Of a stretch of 9,762 bases of DNA, positions 1 to 5,603 are shown piece after piece. This DNA is from XYA12-FULL-58-9 sp001798605 (GTDB taxonomy: Bacteria > Myxococcota > XYA12-FULL-58-9). Both the position numbers and the translations under genes were made by a program. Below the pieces are notes generated by a model. That model saw nothing but the letters and a program-made list of their open reading frames with translations, was not told where the DNA came from and did not search any database. Numbering within the stretch: position 1 is the stretch's first letter; the number at the start of each line of letters is the position of its first letter. The stretch is taken from the NCBI GenBank assembly GCA_036736205.1, contig DAINMX010000246.1:1-9762 (forward strand), in the 5' to 3' direction.

Positions 1-315
1 GAGGTCAGCCTTGGGGTAGTTTTCGATGGTTCGACTCTTGAGCATGACACCGTCGGCTGTGATCATCTTGAGGTCGTCGGTGTCGTGAAAACGGCGAAAA
101 CGGTCCGGCGTGTCGATGTTGAAGGAGAGGCAGCCGCCGAGGGCGAGCATCGCAGTCGCCACGGCCAAAAAGTACACCACGGTTCTGCGTACCTGTCGGA
201 TAGCCTGTCGGATGAATCCGAATTCGGTTGTTTGCATTTGATTGCGCGTGTGCATGTCTGAACGCCTGTCGAAACTCATGTCTGAACGCCTGTCAAAACT
301 CATGTCGGAACGCAT
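1..315 (-). CDS. Lipoprotein of unknown function, partial (runs off left edge)
   Basis: An open frame of 105 codons starts at ATG 315 and is still open at base 1, so only the N-terminus is visible. A basic stretch (RQAIRQVRR), a hydrophobic segment and the lipobox LGGC (Cys62 from this start) indicate a lipoprotein exported by Sec and lipidated. The residues after the Cys (SFNIDTPDRFRRFHD, then DGVMLKSRTIENYPKADL) match nothing I recognise. The start at 315 has an AGGGAG Shine-Dalgarno at 323-328 and lies one base past the upstream stop. It gives an unusually long n-region containing the repeated octapeptide MSFDRRSD. ATG 303, 279, 255 or 237 are alternative starts; 237 would give a normal signal peptide with Cys36 but has no clear ribosome site. 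It probably belongs to the same operon as the two DUF4349-like genes. Confidence 0.75.
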   Translation of the reverse strand, partial: MRSDMSFDRRSDMSFDRRSDMHTRNQMQTTEFGFIRQAIRQVRRTVVYFLAVATAMLALGGCLSFNIDTPDRFRRFHDTDDLKMITADGVMLKSRTIENYPKADL

Positions 316-324
316 GTCAAAACT
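253..324. repeat. Three tandem 24-bp repeats at a gene junction
   Basis: Three consecutive 24-bp units lie at 253-276, 277-300 and 301-324. The first two differ at one base and the third at two or three. On the minus strand each unit reads AGTTTTGACAGGCGTTCAGA followed by CATG, so each carries an AGG about nine bases before an ATG. Translated in the lipoprotein frame they give MSFDRRSD. The third unit overlaps the stop codon of the upstream DUF4349-like gene (317-319). Confidence 0.9.
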
Positions 325-997
325 CCCTGATGAAGCGCGGTAGCTCGACGTTGTTAAGCCACGCAAACGGCGACTCGACATAGACAATCTCCTGACGGGC
401 GCGATATTGGAATGAAAGATTGATCACTGCCCATTGCGCCCGCTCTGTCTCGACTCGGAGTCTGCCTTTGGCTTGCTCGATCTCGCTGACCAGTTGTCCC
501 ATGGTCCGCTCAATGTTCAACGTCGAGCTCAGATCTGATTGATTCACCAAGGTCTCGAGCCGCTCGAAGATTTCCTGTTTGGACCTGAGCGCCCCCTCGA
601 GCTGGGCTATCTCTTGGGTAAGGTCTGTGCGCTGAATGGCCTTGGAGATCACCAACCCATGCACAGTCATTGTCTTGATGGCCTCGGATAGATTCTCTGG
701 CGGCACCTTGAGATCGAGGCGGTTGTCAGTAACCAACACATGGAATCCACCAAGACCTTTGACCTCTTCGAGGATCTGCTTGCGAATCTTTTCCACATGC
801 ACGACCTTGAGGACGACGTCGGCCTTGAGAGCCGTGGCACGTGCCATGGTTGCGCCTTGGGTGCCGGGCGTGGCGGACGACGCCTCTTCGGCCGCAGCGG
901 TTTGGGGAAACAGCAGTGCCGGTAGGACCCCCAACACCAGAGTGATGCCAGTGAAGAAACAAACCACCGCATTTGATTTCATTGTTTGTTTTCCCAT
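317..997 (-). CDS. Exported DUF4349-like protein (226 aa)
   Basis: The N-terminus has a basic start, a long hydrophobic segment (VVCFFTGITLVLGVLPALLF) and a probable signal peptidase I site at TAAA-EE near residue 36, so the protein is probably periplasmic. The mature part (about 55-205) has the layout of DUF4349: a beta-rich start (ADVVLKVVHVEKIRKQILEE), a KVPPENL segment, a charged coiled-coil region (about 125-180) and a closing strand (AQWAVINLSFQ). It ends with SPFAWLNN, which matches SPFPWINN in the gene just upstream, so the two are paralogues; this one lacks the other's C-terminal extension. Start ATG 997 was chosen because it overlaps the upstream stop (TGATG) and has GAGGTG five bases before it. 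GTG 1000 and ATG 982 are alternatives. Biochemical function of the family is not established; a structural envelope role is inferred. Confidence 0.85.
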   Translation of the reverse strand: MGKQTMKSNAVVCFFTGITLVLGVLPALLFPQTAAAEEASSATPGTQGATMARATALKADVVLKVVHVEKIRKQILEEVKGLGGFHVLVTDNRLDLKVPPENLSEAIKTMTVHGLVISKAIQRTDLTQEIAQLEGALRSKQEIFERLETLVNQSDLSSTLNIERTMGQLVSEIEQAKGRLRVETERAQWAVINLSFQYRARQEIVYVESPFAWLNNVELPRFIREF

Positions 998-2244
998 CAC
1001 TGCACCTCAAATGACGTCAAGGCGACGGCTATGGCCTTGTGGTGGCGGTCGAACGCTGCCTGATTGGGATAGAACACCTCGAAGACGTAGAGAGACTCGA
1101 GATCGCTCTCGGGTGCGCACACGCCGACGAGGTAATAACGCGGTGCCACATCTTGATTGCGGTAGACGCGATAACTGATGTTGCCAACGTTGCCGTCCTC
1201 GACGAGTTCCTCCTCGCGGCCGTCCATCTCGTGTTGCACCGCATCGGCCCAGAACACGTTGTCGCCACGCGGCTCATTCTCGAGGGTGCCAGCCCGCAGC
1301 ACAGTCGTGTCCGATGCCTGCGCTCGATAGGTGTCGTCGTCATCGAATAGGACAAAACCTGGGGGCAGATTTACAGCGATATCATCCTTGCCGTCCTCGA
1401 TGGTGGTCAGGTGTGCTTGGAGGTTGTTGATCCATGGGAAAGGCGAACGATGTGCGATCGCGCCGTGGGTGTCGAGTACAGGCTGTAGCTCTATCGTGAT
1501 GGTGAAGAAGTCGACAAGGTTTTGCAGGCTCGCCAGGGTCGACTTCATTCCTTCAATCGACTCCGTCAGTCGTTTGATCTCCTGTAGGATTTGCAAACGC
1601 TCTTCGGCTTTTTCGGTTCTCTCCAACAACTGGAGTAGGCGACCGCGGGTGCGTTCGGCGACCACCAGTCGACCACGTAAATCGGTGTATTGCGCGGTGA
1701 CATCGAGGGCTTTGACCCTGCGCTCGAGCACTTTGCCGACCCCCGCCAGCATATTCATGATGCCTTCGAAATCGACTCCGGGAATGCGAACAATGATCAA
1801 GGCCGACTGCAAAGACTCGACGTAGCCGCCGGCCTTTTCGGTGATCGCTGTGATCTCATCGGCGGCCTCCAGCAGGCGCTTGACCCGCAGACGCATGAAG
1901 CCTTGATAAACCACCATTGGCGCGGCCACGGGCACCTGTTCGGGCACCTGTTTCTTGCTCAATTGCCCCTTGGCCTCCTTGTTCAGGTCGCCTCGAACAT
2001 CGACACCTTCGTAGCTCAAGGAGGACGCCTGGCCGGACCGAGACACCGAGGCCAGTTGCGTTTGCGCCATGGAACTGGGCTCCCCCATCGCCACGCTCGG
2101 CGGCGCTGCCCATCCATCCCCATCCATGCTCTGCACCTGTGCAATCTCCGCGTACGCCGGCTGGGGCGCGAGAGCTGATTGGTAAGCATGGCCAGCGCAA
2201 CCCGCGGCTATGCCGAGCAACAAAGAAATCACCAATGGTCGCAT
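997..2244 (-). CDS. DUF4349-like lipoprotein with extra C-terminal domain (415 aa)
   Basis: The chosen start, ATG 2244, begins MRPLVISLLLGIAAGC, a classic lipoprotein signal with the lipidated Cys at residue 16. An open frame extends to 2370 but lacks a signal peptide at its front. GGAGGAAG lies five bases before ATG 2244. Residues about 17-105 are a Gln/Ser/Ala/Pro-rich linker. Residues about 110-255 match DUF4349 in layout: a first strand (YQGFMRLRV), AGGYVES, a VRIPGVDFE segment, GKVLERRVKALDVTAQYTDL, a long coiled coil (about 195-245) and a closing strand (FFTITIELQP). SPFPWINN follows near residue 267. The last 130 residues (GFVLFDDDDTYRA onward, ending AIAVALTSFEV) look like a separate alpha/beta domain, possibly PsbP/Mog1-like, which is a weak guess. 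The stop overlaps the next gene by one base, so translation is probably coupled. Function is unknown. Confidence 0.88.
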   Translation of the reverse strand: MRPLVISLLLGIAAGCAGHAYQSALAPQPAYAEIAQVQSMDGDGWAAPPSVAMGEPSSMAQTQLASVSRSGQASSLSYEGVDVRGDLNKEAKGQLSKKQVPEQVPVAAPMVVYQGFMRLRVKRLLEAADEITAITEKAGGYVESLQSALIIVRIPGVDFEGIMNMLAGVGKVLERRVKALDVTAQYTDLRGRLVVAERTRGRLLQLLERTEKAEERLQILQEIKRLTESIEGMKSTLASLQNLVDFFTITIELQPVLDTHGAIAHRSPFPWINNLQAHLTTIEDGKDDIAVNLPPGFVLFDDDDTYRAQASDTTVLRAGTLENEPRGDNVFWADAVQHEMDGREEELVEDGNVGNISYRVYRNQDVAPRYYLVGVCAPESDLESLYVFEVFYPNQAAFDRHHKAIAVALTSFEVQ

Positions 2245-2249
2245 GACTG

Positions 2250-2257
2250 CTTCCTCC
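2250..2257 (-). promoter_or_regulatory. Ribosome binding site fixing start 2244
   Basis: The minus strand reads GGAGGAAG, then five bases, then ATG 2244. This strong site is directly before the lipoprotein signal peptide and rules against the longer open frame that begins at 2370. Confidence 0.8.
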
Positions 2258-2273
2258 ATGGATAGGAATGAGT

Positions 2274-2351
2274 ATCGAGAAATCGCACCTGGCAACCTGG
2301 GCCGTCCTAGGAGCACGGCTAGGGGCACGGTTGGACATCGAGGAATCGCAC
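2274..2351. repeat. Direct repeat spanning the end of a CDS and the following spacer
   Basis: ATCGAGAAATCGCAC (2274-2288) and ATCGAGGAATCGCAC (2337-2351) match at 14 of 15 bases, with weaker similarity beyond. They are 63 bases, or 21 codons, apart. The copy inside the lipoprotein gene encodes VRFLD; the intergenic copy would encode the same five residues in the same frame, past the stop. This looks like a decayed duplication of the gene's 3' end. Confidence 0.65.
2307..2330. repeat. 12-bp tandem repeat duplicating a stop codon
   Basis: CTAGGAGCACGG (2307-2318) is followed at once by CTAGGGGCACGG (2319-2330), 11 of 12 bases identical. On the minus strand the second copy encodes the final Pro-Cys-Pro and TAG stop of the 168-residue lipoprotein. 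The first copy repeats this in frame as Pro-Cys-Ser-TAG just after it. Confidence 0.85.
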
Positions 2352-2825
2352 GTAGTAACGCGGATCGCAAACCACGCCGCGCTGGAAGGTGGCAATTGGC
2401 ATCAGCTCTTTAGCGGTAAAGATGACACACTGCCCCTGTTCGAGCTTGGCAACCTGCTCAAAAACTTTGCTACCTCGTTCTATGGGCCGGTCTTTGGACT
2501 GGCTGGCGAAGCGCACTTCTTCACCCACCATGACCTGCAAGGCAAATTGGTCAGGCCCAGAGGCCATCAGCTTCTCAACGGTGCCCTTGACGCTCTTCAC
2601 CTCGGCAGTCGTGAGGACACTACGAACACGGTTGGAGATGTCCTGTTGGTCAGCAACACTTTGCGTGGTTCTGTAGGTTTCGCACCATTCGAGTACATCG
2701 ATCATCCATGGCAATGAATCGACAATGGGTTTCCATTGCTCTTCTTTGTTCTTCTTCTCGCAGCCAGCGAGCAAACCAAATGCCAAAATGGTGGTCACGA
2801 CGAAAAACGCCAGGCTCTGTCGCAT
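2319..2825 (-). CDS. Small lipoprotein of unknown function (168 aa)
   Basis: From ATG 2825 the protein begins MRQSLAFFVVTTILAFGLLAGC, with lipobox LAGC and the lipidated Cys at residue 22, followed by a charged linker (EKKNKEEQ). The open frame extends upstream to 2897, but that part has no signal peptide, and GAGGAGGAG (2829-2837) lies just before ATG 2825. The N-terminal part (about 30-75) appears helical. The C-terminal part (about 75-165: VKSVKGTVEKLM, FALQVMVGEEVRFAS, QCVIFTAKEL, YYVRFLDVQP) alternates beta strands in a way that recalls a small OB-fold domain, but this is a weak inference. Four further Cys residues are present in the mature protein. It precedes the DUF4349-like lipoprotein by 74 bp and probably shares its operon. 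I do not recognise the family. Confidence 0.85.
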   Translation of the reverse strand: MRQSLAFFVVTTILAFGLLAGCEKKNKEEQWKPIVDSLPWMIDVLEWCETYRTTQSVADQQDISNRVRSVLTTAEVKSVKGTVEKLMASGPDQFALQVMVGEEVRFASQSKDRPIERGSKVFEQVAKLEQGQCVIFTAKELMPIATFQRGVVCDPRYYVRFLDVQPCP

Positions 2826-2974
2826 GATCTCCTCCTCAGGAAGGCAGAGAGAGAGGGAACATACGCGTTTTGGGAGTCCCGGCAAATAGCCACACATTCA
2901 TCTGCCTACCCACAGCCAAAAGACACTTACGACGACGGCAACACAAATATCCGGGACGTGCTGATCTCATGCGG
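2826..2974. other. 149-bp spacer between KamA-family gene and lipoprotein gene
   Basis: The spacer holds the lipoprotein Shine-Dalgarno, a GA-rich run (about 2844-2856) and a widely spaced inverted pair GTCCCGG (2876-2882) and CCGGGAC (2951-2957). I see no clear terminator or -35/-10 pair. It is the most likely place for a separate promoter for the four-gene envelope cluster. Confidence 0.35.
2829..2837 (-). promoter_or_regulatory. Ribosome binding site fixing start 2825
   Basis: The minus strand reads GAGGAGGAG, with its AGGAGG core (2831-2836) five bases before ATG 2825. It favours the start that places the lipoprotein signal at the N-terminus. Confidence 0.8.
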
Positions 2975-5464
2975 TCACGGTAACCACGACAGCCCCAAAA
3001 TGGGCACCAACGGAAACCCATCGCTGTCGACAACGACATCTTGGGGCCATGCAAACTTTGGGTCTATGCCTCGGAACAACTCGAGATTGTGTGGCCGCAT
3101 CCGCACTCTGTTGAGCTCACCATCACGCACGAAGATGCGTGGTGCCAACGAGAAGTCAATTTCGCCGAGCCTGGTGCGAAGGACGTAGCGGGGCACGCCA
3201 CGGCCGCTCAAGTGTCGCCGAATCTCTGTGGCTATGTCGATGACGCTGTCCACTTCGATGGGGTGGCTCTCATTCCATTCGTTCTGAATGGGGAGTCCGG
3301 CAACGACCACATTGTTCATCTCGACGCCGATGTCGCGACAGGCATAGACAAGTCGGCGCATACAATCGTCGCCATGATCGTTGATGTATCCCAAAAGCGG
3401 CGTATTGTTGTATACCGTGATACCCTCCTTGCGCAGCTGTCGGATCACGCTTTCGTGGCGGGGTGTGAGCTCCTGCCAATGCAAGACCTGGATCTCGAGC
3501 TCGATACGTTTGGGACAAATGACCGATAGGCGATTGCGAGAAGCAATGCGCGAGATCACCGGTCGGGTGATCATCTCTGGAGAGTAAAGGAGCTCGAAGC
3601 AGCGCAAGCGGAAGGCGCTGAGGTGGGGAATGGTCTGGAGCTCTTTGACCACCCACAGCGCGTGGGATAGCGCCGACACCAGTCCGTTCTTACGGCAAAA
3701 CACGATGTCAGTGATCTCCGGTCGTTCTGCCAAATACGAACGCATGGCTTGGTTGTGCTCGTCCCATAGGTCACAGTCGAGCTCGACGCGGGTTTTGTGA
3801 ACCCGGGCGAGTCCGTCGGGGGCGTGCTGGTCAATAGAGTAGTCGAGGAGCAGCTGGTCCTGCATGGCCCGCCGCTGCAACGCCTTTAAAGCGCCTGCCA
3901 GTGTTTCCTCTGTTTTCGTTCGCTTGTGGTCGAACACCGATGGTGATGAAGTAAGACCCCGTGGACCGATGCATAGGCTGTCGTCGCCTACGTCAGTGAA
4001 GAAGCGGGCATCCAATGTGCCCTCTGCGTTGTGGCGCACACCGTCGGACATCTGCATGATTGGCGTGAACTGTTGATAGTAGTCCGTGTTGTAGGGCGTT
4101 CGAATCCAAACATATCGCGGATCTGTTGCGTGTTTCTCCACGGCCCAACCGCTGGTGTTCCAATCAATTTTGCCAATGGAAGTGGCAGTGGTCAGGTGCG
4201 GAATGGCACGGTCAGAGAGGTGGGCACGCAAGTATCTGCCAGCTGCAAGACCGACGCTGAGAGGCGACCAATACAATTTGTTTCCTTGGATGGGGCTGGT
4301 GGGCATGAAAATGTAGTGAATCTCCGCACCAGCCGCACGCAATCGGGAGAACAACTCCACGAGCTCTGCGCCCGACTCGTTGCAGCCGTTGACAAATGGT
4401 GTCTGAACGTAGACTGGCACGCCGTGTTTGGTGAGGTGGGTAATGATGTGCAGAGCGTCGACGCAGATCTCGTCGGGATGAATGAAATGGGTGGCGAGCT
4501 CCAAGCGTTTGCCTTTTTGCTGCAACTCGATGTTGGTGTGCACAAGATAGTTCAACCAATATTCCTCATCGCGCAGAAACATCTCGGGATAATAGGAGAC
4601 AGCACGCGACGCCAAACGCAGGGTCTTGATGTGTGGGATCTTGGTGAGCTCGGCGACGGCATATTGCAGAGTAGCCTTGTTCATAAACGGATCACCACCG
4701 GTCAATAGGATTTCGCTGATGGTCGGTGTCTCGCGGATATAAGTGATATCTTGTTTCACGTGAGCTTTGGTAGGAGCGCGCTGGGTCCGACATTCTTTGT
4801 GCTTGCGAAAGCAGAAGCGGCAATAGACCGGGCAAGCCATGTTCATGATGAAGGCAACCCGGTTCTGATACATCTGCTCGACAATGCCGCGATGGAATTG
4901 GCCGACCCAAGTATGGATCTCACCTTTGGTGTCGAGCTCTTCGACAAACGGACGATACTGGTAGCCGACAGCGTGGGAGAGTCGCATCTGGCGCAGTATG
5001 TGCCACGAGAGGCGCACGGGATAGATATCCAAAACCCGTTGCATGTCGTCTCGATCGCCCTTGGGCACCTTGATATGGAGGAGCTCCTCGAGTTGTAGAA
5101 CCTTCTTGACGGTTTTGAAACCTCGCTCCGGTAGGACCTCCTCCATAGCGGCAAGTAGGAGGTTGTAAGGGAGTTCGAGCCCCCCTATCTCGACGAGCTT
5201 CGGATCATCGGCACTCGTCGCCCCAAGCTTGCTGGCAAGGGCATTGAGAAAGTCTTCCGGCTTCTCTGCAAATCCTGCGGCGGCGAGCAAACAAGCGAAA
5301 CGTTCCCCCCCTGTCCGTCCGATGATCTTGCGGGTGACCTTGTCGTCAATCAATGGGGCTCCCCAATAGTGTTCGAGAAAGTCGACAATTCTCATTCGCA
5401 ATCGATCGAGATCCACGGTTGCGCCGTGTTGTATCGGAAGCGACGTGAGCAACGGAGCGCTCAT
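2975..5464 (-). CDS. KamA-family radical SAM protein, tandem domain fusion (829 aa)
   Basis: Radical SAM enzymes of the lysine 2,3-aminomutase family use a 4Fe-4S cluster, S-adenosylmethionine and PLP to move an amino group. The cluster motif is CPVYCRFC (Cys211, 215, 218), followed by the SAM-binding segment LLTGGDP (254-259). The expected PLP lysine of the family's PGGGGK motif falls at Lys432 in TSIGK, so the glycine loop is altered. The family's substrate-binding Asn-Asp after the barrel strand is Asn362-Glu363 here. Family members are usually about 340-450 residues; this one is nearly double. Residues about 580-770 align with about 248-435 (IPHL, YSPEM against YYPEM, PIQN against PIQGN, LGEIDF against IGKIDW) but lack the three Cys, GGDP and the lysine. 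Start 5464 has GAGGAG eight bases upstream. Cytoplasmic; the substrate cannot be named from sequence. Confidence 0.9.
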   Translation of the reverse strand: MSAPLLTSLPIQHGATVDLDRLRMRIVDFLEHYWGAPLIDDKVTRKIIGRTGGERFACLLAAAGFAEKPEDFLNALASKLGATSADDPKLVEIGGLELPYNLLLAAMEEVLPERGFKTVKKVLQLEELLHIKVPKGDRDDMQRVLDIYPVRLSWHILRQMRLSHAVGYQYRPFVEELDTKGEIHTWVGQFHRGIVEQMYQNRVAFIMNMACPVYCRFCFRKHKECRTQRAPTKAHVKQDITYIRETPTISEILLTGGDPFMNKATLQYAVAELTKIPHIKTLRLASRAVSYYPEMFLRDEEYWLNYLVHTNIELQQKGKRLELATHFIHPDEICVDALHIITHLTKHGVPVYVQTPFVNGCNESGAELVELFSRLRAAGAEIHYIFMPTSPIQGNKLYWSPLSVGLAAGRYLRAHLSDRAIPHLTTATSIGKIDWNTSGWAVEKHATDPRYVWIRTPYNTDYYQQFTPIMQMSDGVRHNAEGTLDARFFTDVGDDSLCIGPRGLTSSPSVFDHKRTKTEETLAGALKALQRRAMQDQLLLDYSIDQHAPDGLARVHKTRVELDCDLWDEHNQAMRSYLAERPEITDIVFCRKNGLVSALSHALWVVKELQTIPHLSAFRLRCFELLYSPEMITRPVISRIASRNRLSVICPKRIELEIQVLHWQELTPRHESVIRQLRKEGITVYNNTPLLGYINDHGDDCMRRLVYACRDIGVEMNNVVVAGLPIQNEWNESHPIEVDSVIDIATEIRRHLSGRGVPRYVLRTRLGEIDFSLAPRIFVRDGELNRVRMRPHNLELFRGIDPKFAWPQDVVVDSDGFPLVPILGLSWLP

Positions 5465-5472
5465 GATTGGTT

Positions 5473-5478
5473 CTCCTC
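5473..5478 (-). promoter_or_regulatory. Ribosome binding site of the KamA-family gene
   Basis: The minus strand reads GAGGAG eight bases before ATG 5464. The 139-bp spacer from 5465 to 5603 shows no convincing terminator for the repeat-protein gene and no clear -35/-10 pair, so co-transcription of the two genes is possible. Confidence 0.7.
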
Positions 5479-5603
5479 AATCACAACGGTTTGAATGACT
5501 GTCGCAGGTTGCATACCAGTGAAGGCCGCCGGAGATCATCAAACGGCAGGAACTCGGAATCACCCTGGGCGGGGATGGCAGAGTGTGCGCTCGAATGACT
5601 GGA

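Noticed and set aside
2245..2370. An N-terminal extension of the DUF4349-like lipoprotein (start 2370)
   Set aside because: It would bury the lipoprotein signal at residue 43, overlap the end of the preceding gene, and bypass the strong ribosome site at 2250-2257.
2826..2897. An N-terminal extension of the 168-residue lipoprotein (start 2897)
   Set aside because: The extra 24 residues have no signal character and include the translated ribosome binding site.
2876..2957. Inverted 7-bp pair GTCCCGG / CCGGGAC
   Set aside because: The arms are short and 68 bases apart with no T-run; this is likely by chance and not a terminator.
4031..4708. A 225-codon open frame on the plus strand
   Set aside because: It is antisense to the conserved barrel of the KamA-family gene, whose motifs show that the minus strand is coding.
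5492..5600. Direct repeat GAATGACT (5493-5500 region and 5593-5600)
   Set aside because: Eight bases in two copies within a 139-bp spacer is weak, and nothing else supports an operator.
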